Assembly (NCBI GenBank): GCA_963667455.2
Contig: CAXXFR010000039.1
Span: forward strand, 69,962 to 133,961
DNA length: 64,000 nt
Source: Bin55 sp963667455
GTDB taxonomy: Bacteria; Pseudomonadota; Gammaproteobacteria; Pseudomonadales; Azotimanducaceae
Reading direction: 5' to 3'
A program made the position numbers and the translations under genes. Of this stretch, positions 37,192-45,418 are shown piece after piece (position 1 is the stretch's first letter; each line of letters starts with the position of its first letter). The notes below the pieces were generated by a model, which ran no database searches, was not told the DNA's origin, and was given only the letters and a program-made list of their open reading frames with translations.

Positions 37192-37707
37192 TCACTCCTC
37201 CAACATGTAGATTGCGGGCAAGCCTCGATACTTGCCATCAAAGTCCATGCCACGTCCGCACAGAAATCGGTCGGGGGCTTGGAAGCCAACGTAGTCTGCG
37301 CTACCTTGGTATTGGGTTTGCTTCTGCACCAGCACGACGGTTAGCAGTTTCTTGGCTATCGGTTCAATGGTCTTCAATAGCAGATTCATTGTGTCGCCTT
37401 CATCGAGAACGGTGTCGACTAGCACGACTACCTTGTTCTCAAACTCAGTCGGCTCGAAGCCGTAGAGTTGCGGAGTTCCGCCAGTAGTACCCATGAACCG
37501 TCGAACACGTACGTAGGAAAGCGATACATCGAAGTTCATGCGGCGCATCAAGTCCCAAGTCAATGGAAGTGCACCCTTCAGAATACACACGAACACCGGG
37601 TCTTCACCGTGCAAATCCAGGTTGAGCTGAACCGCTAGACGATCAATCGTCCGTTCAATTTCCTCTTCGGTGTAGAGAAGCTTCAAGTTGGAAGGATTCC
37701 ACGTCAT
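37192..37707 (-). CDS. hpt: hypoxanthine(-guanine) phosphoribosyltransferase
   Basis: 171 residues, usual for the family (about 175-185). The PRPP-binding motif is VVVLVDTVLDEGDTM, and the C-terminal GRGMDFDGKYRGLPAIY matches hypoxanthine-type enzymes. It converts hypoxanthine (or guanine) plus PRPP to IMP (GMP). Its ATG overlaps the mscS stop by 4 bases and its own stop meets the phosphorylase start, so three genes form one unit. Together with the phosphorylase it recycles purine released from methylthio-nucleosides. Confidence 0.9.
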   Translation of the reverse strand: MTWNPSNLKLLYTEEEIERTIDRLAVQLNLDLHGEDPVFVCILKGALPLTWDLMRRMNFDVSLSYVRVRRFMGTTGGTPQLYGFEPTEFENKVVVLVDTVLDEGDTMNLLLKTIEPIAKKLLTVVLVQKQTQYQGSADYVGFQAPDRFLCGRGMDFDGKYRGLPAIYMLEE

Positions 37708-38807
37708 TGTTCATCGGGTTCAGGTTGTGGAGGAAGGTGAAGCGTCTGAGTGGGGAACGCAAACTCTGCACCATTGTCGAGAATGATCTCGCCAATCTTG
37801 AGTAGTACGTCTTCCTTGATTTCGTGGTATTCGGTCCAAACCGTTGTCTTCGTGAACGTGTAGACGAAGAACTCCACGGCAAAGTCGCCGTAGGAGACTA
37901 CATTCACCATCAGAGTCCGGTTGAGATCGATTTCCGGATGATTCTTCAGCATGTCTCGAACATCGTCAACGATTTTCTTCACAGCTCCAAAATCGTCGTA
38001 CCGAACGCCAAATGTCTCGTAGATGCGGCGGTTCCTCATACGTTGCGGATTTTCGACCGACAGACTCGTGAAGGTTGAATTCGGCACGTAGAGTGGTCTC
38101 TGATCAAAGGTTCGGATTCGTGTGACCCGCCACCCTATTTCCTCAACGGTTCCTTCGATTTCCTTGTCGGGCGAACGAATCCAGTCGCCAACTGTGAAAG
38201 GCTTGTCGACGAACAGCATCAGTGCGCCAAAGAAGTTCGCCAACAGGTCTCGAGCTGCGAAACCAATCGCAAGCCCTCCGATACCGCCGAAGGCAAGAAC
38301 CCCTTGAATGCTAAATCCAAAGACTTGAAGCAGAATCAGAAATGCTGTGATCGAAATTGAAGCCCGAAGCACCTTGCCAACTGCATTGGCGGTTGCAAGA
38401 TCCCATCGCCTGCGAGAATCATCTTGATCTTCCTGATCCTGAACGGAGAGTTCGAACGATCGCACGATGCGAAGTGCAAACCAAGCGAGCAAAATGATTA
38501 CGCTCGCTTCGCGAGCCGTACCCACATACGCGAAGACCGTTGCTTCAGCTTGTGCGGCAGTGTGTCGGTAGATCACCTCTCCTGCCCACGACAGTCCAAC
38601 AACCCAGATCGCCCAGACTGTCGGCTTGCCCGCCGCATAGTAGATGGCATCGTCCCAAGCACTCGGTGTCTTTTCTACCCTGATCGCGAGTTTGCGCAAT
38701 GCCCAACGCAACAGTTGGTGAACCGCGACCGTGGCAGTAACGATGAGAAACACCTGAAGCATCCAGGCACCGTGAGCGTCGTACAAGCCCTGCAGGACTT
38801 CTAGCAT
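37704..38807 (-). CDS. MscS-family mechanosensitive channel
   Basis: 367 residues. About four membrane helices precede the pore helix and the MscS core: GIGGLAIGFAARDLLANFFGALMLFVDKPFTVGDWI, EGTVEEIGWRVTRIRTFD and VPNSTF at about 190-260, then a cytosolic beta/alpha domain. It releases small solutes upon hypo-osmotic shock. The extra N-terminal helices and length place it with the medium-size (YnaI/YbdG-like) paralogues, not MscS itself. It heads the mscS-hpt-phosphorylase unit; why a channel is joined with purine salvage is unclear and may be only co-transcription. Confidence 0.9.
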   Translation of the reverse strand: MLEVLQGLYDAHGAWMLQVFLIVTATVAVHQLLRWALRKLAIRVEKTPSAWDDAIYYAAGKPTVWAIWVVGLSWAGEVIYRHTAAQAEATVFAYVGTAREASVIILLAWFALRIVRSFELSVQDQEDQDDSRRRWDLATANAVGKVLRASISITAFLILLQVFGFSIQGVLAFGGIGGLAIGFAARDLLANFFGALMLFVDKPFTVGDWIRSPDKEIEGTVEEIGWRVTRIRTFDQRPLYVPNSTFTSLSVENPQRMRNRRIYETFGVRYDDFGAVKKIVDDVRDMLKNHPEIDLNRTLMVNVVSYGDFAVEFFVYTFTKTTVWTEYHEIKEDVLLKIGEIILDNGAEFAFPTQTLHLPPQPEPDEQ

Positions 38808-39200
38808 TCCTTAGCTAACCCTCTCCAATCCACGACCGACCGTTCGGGGAGCGACAATTGTAGTTCCCAGTCGCTGTCTATGAGATGTGCATTGGTAAAG
38901 GGAATCAGTTCTTCGTCTACAATCGATCCGCGGCAAGCAAACACAGTCTAGACAAGAGAAACAGAGTTGGAGCGACTGGTAAATCAAGGTTCAAAATCCA
39001 GTCGCTCGGTACGATCGTTGTGTCGATCAGACTGAACGTCGAGAGTGCACCAAGCTATGGATGGCGCAATACCTCTCGTTGCAAGTCAAACCCACCTCAG
39101 GTTCGCGATCAACTAGTGAGTCTCGGATCGGCTTCGAAAATAGACCTCAACGGGCCTTGCTCACATCTCGGCCACACGTGTCAGAGAATGGTGGAATTGG
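38808..39200. other. intergenic gap, no clear gene
   Basis: 393 bases. A 111-codon plus frame (38885-39220) has no family resemblance and no ribosome binding site and is not called. The region should hold the mscS promoter. Confidence 0.45.
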
Positions 39201-39422
39201 CTAGCGCAACATCTCGATAATTTCCGAGAATCCATGACTGACCATCAAACCAACAACTGTGAGAACCAATGCTCCATACGCTATGAACAGTGCAATTACC
39301 CAGTAAGTTGTAATAGCCATTTTCTTGTTCATGTCCTCGTTGTACTGAGCGACCTGAGCTATGAGCTTCTGAATTTCAGCCTTCGGCGAGTAGTGCCGAG
39401 CATCGACTTCAAGATGGGGCAT
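39201..39422 (-). CDS. small membrane protein, unknown
   Basis: 73 residues from ATG 39422, which has GAGGGAG about 8 bases upstream; an ATG at 39497 would add 25 residues rich in Gly, Asn and Glu (ENGGNGENG). An N-terminal charged helix (AEIQKLIAQVAQYNEDMNKK) leads to one long membrane helix (YWVIALFIAYGALVLTVVGLMV) and a short tail. The good ribosome binding site and the ordered layout favour a real gene; no family is recognised. Confidence 0.55.
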   Translation of the reverse strand: MPHLEVDARHYSPKAEIQKLIAQVAQYNEDMNKKMAITTYWVIALFIAYGALVLTVVGLMVSHGFSEIIEMLR

Positions 39423-39612
39423 AAGCCGTTCTCCCTCGACACCAAAGTCTTGATTGCAAGTCCCGTTTTCTCCGTTTCCTCCGTTCTCTTCGTTCATCGC
39501 TTGCTCGTCTTCGTACGCTGTCCCAAGTGTTCCAATAATAGAGTTAGATCCAAAGAGCAGGCTGTACCTTCCATCCCAGATCCGACTCTTGCAACCACCT
39601 CGTTTTGTTGAA

Positions 39613-39852
39613 TCACTTCGGATCTCGTTTCCCGGCCACAGTCCTCCATGTTCCGAATGGTCTTCCCGTTGTGCCAGGTGCATACTGGATTGATCGACAG
39701 GTTTCGGTGTTCACAGGATCATTCTTCAATGCTCTTGCCCACGTCGCACCACCGGATCCTTTAACCGACAGGCAATTACAAGATACACCGACCTTGGAAC
39801 CAGCTCTGTTTCCAGGCAGTTCCTGAGAACTAAAACATCGATTGAGCATCAA
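39613..39852 (-). CDS. possible small protein, weak evidence
   Basis: A 79-codon frame, Gly/Thr/Arg-rich with four cysteines (CNCLSVKGSGG; APGTTGRPFGTWRTVAGKR), ending upstream of the small membrane protein gene on the same strand. Codon choice looks like that of genes, but the plus strand also stays open here (39605-39826), no ribosome binding site is evident and no family is recognised. Recorded as a candidate only. Confidence 0.25.
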   Translation of the reverse strand: MMLNRCFSSQELPGNRAGSKVGVSCNCLSVKGSGGATWARALKNDPVNTETCRSIQYAPGTTGRPFGTWRTVAGKRDPK

Positions 39853-39970
39853 CGAGGTGCTCAGTTCGAACGCCGGCTAGTCCACTTCGTCTCAGAAACC
39901 CATATTCTCGCCGCTGCCCGATTCACCCTCAGATCAAATACTGAACAAAAACACTTGCAATTTTGTACCT

Positions 39971-39990
39971 AACTGTATACATTATCACTA
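39971..39990 (+). promoter_or_regulatory. probable LexA (SOS) box upstream of lexA
   Basis: AACTGTATACATTATCACTA matches 14 of 20 positions of the enterobacterial SOS consensus, with a perfect left half (ACTGTATA) and a degenerate right half (CACTA). It ends 21 bases before the lexA ATG, where autorepression would act. This is the only SOS-like site I picked out. Confidence 0.55.
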
Positions 39991-40011
39991 CTGAAACTTG
40001 AGGATTCGACG

Positions 40012-40635
40012 ATGCGTCGACAAAAGCAAGTAAAACTCACTCAACGCCAACAAGAGGTGTTGGACCTCATTCGCAGCTGGATCGACGACGAAGGCTACCC
40101 GCCCACTCGACGTGACATAGCCGAGCACTTCAACTTTCGATCTCCCAACGCTTCCGAGGAGCACTTGAAGGCACTGGAACGGAAGGGCGTGATTTCGGTC
40201 AACCGCAACACGTCACGCGGCATTCGCGTCGAAGGTCAGTACGACAGCAGCAAGCTACCCGTAATAGGTAGGGTTGCAGCGGGAAGTCCCATCCTCGCAG
40301 AAGAACACGTTGATCGCAGGATCGACGTGTCTCATACGCTCTTTTCCCCGAAAGCGGATTACTTCCTCAAAGTGCAGGGAGACAGCATGATGTATGCAGG
40401 GATCCTGGATGGCGACCTGTTAGCAGTGCACAAGACCGAGGAAGTTCGCAACAATCAAATTGTCGTTGCAAGAATCGACGATGAAGTGACAGTCAAGCGA
40501 TTCTTCCGAGGTAGAGATCCATCCAAGGTGGAGTTGCACCCCGAGCATCCGGACTACTCCACAATCGTTGTGGACTTGGGCTCGCGAGGATTCGCTATTG
40601 AGGGCATCAAGGTCGGACTGGTTAGGCTGGACTAA
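40012..40635 (+). CDS. lexA: LexA repressor, SOS regulator
   Basis: 207 residues, usual length. Winged-helix DNA-binding domain about 1-72 (LTQRQQEVLDLIRSWI...GYPPTRRDIAEHF), then the self-cleavage site Ala90-Gly91 (RVAAGSP) and the catalytic dyad Ser125 (GDSMM) and Lys162 (TVKRF). RecA bound to single-stranded DNA triggers autocleavage and derepresses SOS genes. TTGAGGA ahead of the ATG is a fair ribosome binding site and an SOS-like box is just upstream. It is convergent with topA, 102 bases away. No sulA follows, unlike in Pseudomonas. Confidence 0.97.
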   Translation: MRRQKQVKLTQRQQEVLDLIRSWIDDEGYPPTRRDIAEHFNFRSPNASEEHLKALERKGVISVNRNTSRGIRVEGQYDSSKLPVIGRVAAGSPILAEEHVDRRIDVSHTLFSPKADYFLKVQGDSMMYAGILDGDLLAVHKTEEVRNNQIVVARIDDEVTVKRFFRGRDPSKVELHPEHPDYSTIVVDLGSRGFAIEGIKVGLVRLD

Positions 40636-40737
40636 CGATCCAAGCTCCCTCTAGGTTCGGCTTGCGAGTCGTCTAGCCGCGAAGCTAGAACTATTCCGAC
40701 GAATTCCTCGAGCGGTGGGAATGCAACAAGGTGATTG

Positions 40738-43380
40738 TTACTTCGCTCGAGTGGTCTTCCTGCGAGTACTAGCACCGCTTTGTTCGACCCAGTTGCCCTT
40801 CTCAAAGAATGCTGCCCACGGTTTACCCTTACCTTCTGCACGCACATAGTGCTGTTGTCTCTTGCGAGAGAACCGAACCGAGGTATCACGCCCAGCGGGG
40901 TCCTCTGCAGGCGCAGTAAGCAAGTACATGAACTTTGGATCCAGCTTGTTGGCGTACGGTCGGAGCTCCTTCACAAGCGGAGCACGGGTTTTGCGATTCT
41001 TGGGGAACTTGCTGGCGGCAAGAAAGATGCCACTTGCTCCATCTCGAAGAACATAGTGATCGTCAAGATCCTCGCAACGAAGTTCGGGCATAGGAATTGG
41101 GTCGGCACGTGGTGGAGCTACTTGCCCATTTCTCAATATCTTGCGGGTATTGGAGCAAGTATCAGACGTGCATGAATAGAACGCACCAAACCTGCCCTGC
41201 AATCGCTGCATGGGGCTAGAGCACTTGTCACACTCGATTTCGGGACCGTCATAACCTGGAATCTCAAACTTGCCTGTCTCCAGCTCGTAACCCATACAAC
41301 CTTGATCCTGACAAATGTGGATCTTGCGGGTCTCGTCTATCAAATAGGCAGACATGATCGTGCCGCAGTCTGAACATTTCTTCTTCAGTCGAAGCTCCTT
41401 GGCTTCGGCTTCGTCGTCTGCTTCCTGAAGGGAACTCTCGACATCCGTTAAGTCCATGGTGTTCCGGCACCGATTCTTCGGAGACTCGAAGTATCCGTCG
41501 CAACCCAGAAACAATCCCGTTGAACCAATTCGAATAACCATGTTGCGACCGCACTCCGAGCACTTGATCGAAGTCTTGGTCGGTAGTTTGCGCTCCATGG
41601 ACTTGTTGGCAGTCTTGAGATTCTTGGAGAACGAGCGGTAGAAATCGTCAAGAACTTTTTGCCAGTTCTTGGATCCATCGGCGATTCCATCAAGTTCCTC
41701 GGTTTCCATCTTCGAAGTGAACTCGTAGTCAAGTAGATCGCTGAAACTCTCCATGAGCTTCTCAGTTACCAATTCGCCGATGGGCTCCGCGTAGAACTTG
41801 CGGTCGCGCAACGTCACATAGCCGCGATCTTGAATCGTGGAAATGATCGATTCGTACGTACTCGGCCGTCCGACACCTCTTTCCTCAAGCTCTTTGACGA
41901 GACTGGCTTCGCGAAAACGCGCTGGAGGTTTTGTGAAGTGCTGCTTTTTCTCCAATTCTTCGAGCTGAAGCGATTGCCCCTCTACATACGGTGGCAAGAC
42001 TTGATCCTCGTCTTTGCGAGCTGGTGCTTGCCACACCTTCGTGAAGCCATCAAACAACACCACGCGTCCTCGAATGACGAGCTCGTAGTCTCCTGCGGAC
42101 ACCGTGGTTGTGACACTCTCGTATTGAGAGTTGGTCATTTGACACGCAACAAATCTTCTCCAGATCAAGTCGTAGAGTCTTCGTTCATCAGCGTTTCGAA
42201 ACTCGGTATCGCCCGGCCTAGCCAAGACACTGGTAGGACGAATCCCTTCGTGCGCCTCTTGAGCGCTCTTAGCCTTGGAGGCGTAGGTTCGCTGACTCTC
42301 CGGCAGGTACCGTGAGGCGTACTGCTGTCCAATGAACTTGCGGACACTTTCGACCGCGTCGTTCGACAAATGCATGGAGTCTGTGCGCATGTAGGTAATG
42401 AGGCCCCGCTCGTACAAGCTTTGAGCGGTACTCATCGTGCGGCGAACACGGAAGCCTAGCCGAGTCGATGCAACTTGCTGAAGCGTCGATGTCGTAAACG
42501 GACCCTGGGGTCTCGAACCAGTCGGTCTTCGTTCATGCTTGGCAACTACAAACTCGCAGTTTCGCAAGGCCTCAAGTGCTTCAGCTGCTTCACTCTCAGT
42601 ACTCGGCGAGAAGTCTTCGCCTTTGAAACGAACTACCTTGAACCGGTGCGAGCCACTTGGATCGGATTGGTCGGCACTCTGTACCAAGTCGGCGAACAGG
42701 TCCCAATACTCTTCAACGTTGAACGCTCGGATCTCACGTTCCTTTTCGACAACGAGTCGAACCGCAACCGACTGAACGCGTCCCGCGGAGAGGCCACGTG
42801 CAATCTTGTCCCACAGCAATGGAGAGAGTTCATATCCCACGACCCGGTCAAGATATCTTCGTGTCTTGAAAGCGTCTACACGAGCAAGATCAATCTTGCC
42901 GGGGTTTGCAAACGCTGAATCGACAGCTGCTTTAGTGATTTCATTGAAAACGACTCGGTGGAAGCGTTCGGGGTCGCCACCGATCAGTTCCTGCAAATGC
43001 CAAGCTATTGCTTCACCTTCGCGGTCTAGGTCAGTAGCGAGATACACACTGTCTGCTCTGTCGGCAGCACTCTTGAGATCGCGAACAACATTGTCCTTTC
43101 CAACCGTGATAGCCCAGTTCGCAATCCAGTTCTTGTCTGGATTGACTCCCATTCGATAAATGCGGTCCGCTCTGAGTCTTGCCTCTCTTGCTTTTGCCTT
43201 GTCTGCTGCATTCAGGTTCTTGGGAATGGGTTGAGGCTTTAGTGTCTTGTCGAGATTGCCGCTGGTTGGGAGGTCTCGTACATGCCCCCTGCTTGACTTG
43301 ACAACATAGTCTTTCCCTAAGTACTTGCTGATGGTCTTAACCTTGCTCGGCGACTCTACGATGACCAGTGATTTGCCCAT
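40738..43380 (-). CDS. topA: DNA topoisomerase I
   Basis: 880 residues from ATG 43380, chosen over 43395 because AAGGAG lies four bases upstream and MGKSLVIVESPSK matches the family start. TOPRIM acidic motif DLDREGEAIAW; active-site tyrosine near 329 in ITYMRTDS; C-terminal region with three tetracysteine zinc-finger modules (CSECGRNM, CSDCGTIM, CDKCSSPM) and two Top1 C-terminal repeats, ending in a basic tail (STRRKTTRAK). It relaxes negative supercoils. E. coli TopA is 865 residues, so the length fits. Confidence 0.97.
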   Translation of the reverse strand: MGKSLVIVESPSKVKTISKYLGKDYVVKSSRGHVRDLPTSGNLDKTLKPQPIPKNLNAADKAKAREARLRADRIYRMGVNPDKNWIANWAITVGKDNVVRDLKSAADRADSVYLATDLDREGEAIAWHLQELIGGDPERFHRVVFNEITKAAVDSAFANPGKIDLARVDAFKTRRYLDRVVGYELSPLLWDKIARGLSAGRVQSVAVRLVVEKEREIRAFNVEEYWDLFADLVQSADQSDPSGSHRFKVVRFKGEDFSPSTESEAAEALEALRNCEFVVAKHERRPTGSRPQGPFTTSTLQQVASTRLGFRVRRTMSTAQSLYERGLITYMRTDSMHLSNDAVESVRKFIGQQYASRYLPESQRTYASKAKSAQEAHEGIRPTSVLARPGDTEFRNADERRLYDLIWRRFVACQMTNSQYESVTTTVSAGDYELVIRGRVVLFDGFTKVWQAPARKDEDQVLPPYVEGQSLQLEELEKKQHFTKPPARFREASLVKELEERGVGRPSTYESIISTIQDRGYVTLRDRKFYAEPIGELVTEKLMESFSDLLDYEFTSKMETEELDGIADGSKNWQKVLDDFYRSFSKNLKTANKSMERKLPTKTSIKCSECGRNMVIRIGSTGLFLGCDGYFESPKNRCRNTMDLTDVESSLQEADDEAEAKELRLKKKCSDCGTIMSAYLIDETRKIHICQDQGCMGYELETGKFEIPGYDGPEIECDKCSSPMQRLQGRFGAFYSCTSDTCSNTRKILRNGQVAPPRADPIPMPELRCEDLDDHYVLRDGASGIFLAASKFPKNRKTRAPLVKELRPYANKLDPKFMYLLTAPAEDPAGRDTSVRFSRKRQQHYVRAEGKGKPWAAFFEKGNWVEQSGASTRRKTTRAK

Positions 43381-43399
43381 GTTTCTCCTTGGCACACAT

Positions 43400-43588
43400 T
43401 CAGAATCCCATCATGGGACTCCACGAAAGCTCTTCTATATATACACGATAACGGCCAGTCGCTACTTCGTGCTCCGGGGACTGACCGGTTCCTGCAACTA
43501 TGACTGAGGTTGGCTTACTTGTGACAACCGCAGGATAAAAGTAGACGCCGAAAATCCGGTTTAGTTCACCAACAGACCACCATTTCAT
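43400..43588 (-). CDS. possible small protein upstream of topA
   Basis: A 62-codon frame (MKWWSVGELNRIFGVYF...) ending 19 bases before the topA start on the same strand. GGAG lies only two to three bases before the ATG, which is closer than normal; an ATG at 43612 would add eight residues. No family is recognised. The 465-base gap 43381-43845 contains nothing else that I can support. Confidence 0.3.
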   Translation of the reverse strand: MKWWSVGELNRIFGVYFYPAVVTSKPTSVIVAGTGQSPEHEVATGRYRVYIEELSWSPMMGF

Positions 43589-43845
43589 TTCTCCGTATTG
43601 AGTCGACGACATCGACTGGGAACGCCAGCCAATCGTGGGCGGCGACTCGACTCAGGCAGTTGTTCCAGAACATCCGCTTACTGTCTTCAAAGTCGATTCA
43701 GTCGCTTGCGTCAAAATATCTGTTCTAGTTCAATGCACCTCTACCCAAGCGAGAGCGCAATGCGCTAGGAGCGTTCCCGTCTGATGAAGATCTCAATGAA
43801 GTCGGCAAGGTCTATGAGAACCACAAACAATAATTGGTTACGCCC

Positions 43846-44292
43846 ATGAAGGGCAGTCCATTCAAGCAGAGAGTGCTGCTCGCAATTCCTCTGTTCGTGG
43901 TCGCAGTCTTGGCGATCGTCGCCTGCTTCATGATTTGGAACCTGATAAACCCTCAAACACTTGCAGAGGGAGTTCACGAAGATTTCTTCATCTCGTGCGA
44001 TGACACTGGCCGAACACATTTTCATTTTTGGGTTACAACCGAAGTCAACGGAGGCGACTTCGAGGTTCGGAGGGGTGATTTCCCTCTCTTCCCCTGTACC
44101 GCTACTCCACCAGACAGCTCGGCGAGTCATGACTTGAATCTCTCAGGGGATGGATTGTTTGAGGTCAACAGAGAGTGGAACTATTGCGACAGTATCGAAA
44201 AGCGGCTTCAAGCTGACATTGTGATCGACAACGAGGACTACGACCAAGTGTTGCCGCCTTTCACATGTGTGGATCGATTAGCAGATACCTAG
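43846..44292 (+). CDS. membrane-anchored protein of unknown function
   Basis: 148 residues. One helix at about residues 8-32 (VLLAIPLFVVAVLAIVACFMIW) is followed by a soluble domain with four cysteines (ISCDD, FPCTA, NYCDS, FTCVD) that could form two disulfides outside the cytoplasm. No family recognised. The ribosome binding site is weak. A minus-strand frame over the same bases has a hydrophobic end at its wrong terminus and is rejected. It converges on the next gene. Confidence 0.5.
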   Translation: MKGSPFKQRVLLAIPLFVVAVLAIVACFMIWNLINPQTLAEGVHEDFFISCDDTGRTHFHFWVTTEVNGGDFEVRRGDFPLFPCTATPPDSSASHDLNLSGDGLFEVNREWNYCDSIEKRLQADIVIDNEDYDQVLPPFTCVDRLADT

Positions 44293-44309
44293 AGAGACTC
44301 AATACAAAC

Positions 44310-44879
44310 CTAGTCCTCTCTGTAGTCTTTCCGACTACGACTGGCTTCAATGTTCAACGAGATTAGCTCGTCCAGTGCCAACTGAATCTGGTCTATAAAG
44401 CCATCAGGCTCGTCAGCAACTCGCTCCTGTCCAATCCACGCAACCTGACTCTTTGCACACTCCACTGCAACGAGCTGTTGGGGTAGTTTCTCCAGTACTT
44501 TCCCCACTCCGATCCAATACTCCTCGCCCAGATCCCGCTGTGCTTCATCGAGCGGTGGATTTGCAACGTAGCCTGGCATCGGCTTGGTTGACTCTGGCGC
44601 AACGAACACTCTCCACACCGGAACAGCAGAGTATTCGTCGGCGTACTGTCTAGCCCAAGCAACACACTGTTTGGTCGGATTCTTCAATTTGCCTCCAGCT
44701 GTGACACGTTCAACTGCCGTAGCATTGACATCAGGTACAACTTGGCTGTAGATAGTGAGATTCTTCTTTCGCGCATCCAGCCGCATTTGCCCAATCCGAC
44801 GCTGGGCCTTGGATGGAAGCACGTACAACAGGCCTCCAAAAACGACCACAAATGCTGTTGTCAGAGCTAGCCAGAACAT
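44310..44879 (-). CDS. membrane-anchored protein of unknown function
   Basis: 189 residues. An N-terminal helix (LALTTAFVVVFGGLLYVLP) is followed by the cytoplasm-facing basic stretch SKAQRRIGQMRLDARKKNLTIYSQVV, then a soluble domain ending in helices. This layout occurs in conserved gammaproteobacterial proteins near topA or stress genes, but I know no function. The gene is divergent from the universal stress protein, 74 bases away. Confidence 0.65.
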   Translation of the reverse strand: MFWLALTTAFVVVFGGLLYVLPSKAQRRIGQMRLDARKKNLTIYSQVVPDVNATAVERVTAGGKLKNPTKQCVAWARQYADEYSAVPVWRVFVAPESTKPMPGYVANPPLDEAQRDLGEEYWIGVGKVLEKLPQQLVAVECAKSQVAWIGQERVADEPDGFIDQIQLALDELISLNIEASRSRKDYRED

Positions 44880-44953
44880 GCTTGCAGTTTAAGTCCTACC
44901 TGTGCAAACTGTACATAATTTAGCTTCCTACCAGAAACTGTCCAATCGATACG

Positions 44954-45400
44954 ATGAGCGGGTATTCACGCATCCTTCTCGCCGTTGATCTGACGGAAGA
45001 TTGCCGACACGTTGCCGAGCAAGCGGCCGAACTAACAAGACTTTATAATGCCGATCTTCACATCGTGCACGTCATAGAGCCACAAACCCTGGCATACGGG
45101 GATGAGATTCCCATGGATCTGTCCTCACTGCATGAAGCAATCTATGAACAAGCAGAGTCCTACTTGCGTGACCTCTCCCGAGAATTCGGCATTCTTGCGG
45201 CTCGTCAACATCTGGTCTTCGGACGCATCGACAGTGAGATCCCCCGAATTGCCATTCAGGAAGAAATCGACGTCATCGTGGTCGGTAGTCACGGGCGGCA
45301 CGGTCTTGCGATCCTATTTGGATCCACGTTGAATGGAGTGCTTCAACGAACAACGTGCGATGTTCTGGCCGTGCGTGTCGGTGATTCCCGTACTGTCTAA
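44954..45400 (+). CDS. universal stress protein, UspA family
   Basis: 148 residues, single Usp domain. N-terminal beta strand ILLAVDLTED; ATP-binding glycine motif VVGSHGRHGLAILFGSTLNGVL near the C-terminus, as in ATP-binding Usp proteins. Found in the cytoplasm, it aids survival under starvation, oxidants or energy stress. 18 bases separate it from slt, so they may share a promoter. It resembles E. coli UspA in the G-S-H-G-R-H-G-L motif. Confidence 0.93.
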   Translation: MSGYSRILLAVDLTEDCRHVAEQAAELTRLYNADLHIVHVIEPQTLAYGDEIPMDLSSLHEAIYEQAESYLRDLSREFGILAARQHLVFGRIDSEIPRIAIQEEIDVIVVGSHGRHGLAILFGSTLNGVLQRTTCDVLAVRVGDSRTV

Positions 45401-45418
45401 CCACGTCGATCAAGCCTA

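Noticed and set aside
38885..39220. 111-codon plus-strand frame
   Set aside because: No ribosome binding site, Ser/Arg-rich composition typical of shadow frames, and overlap with the end of a better minus-strand gene.
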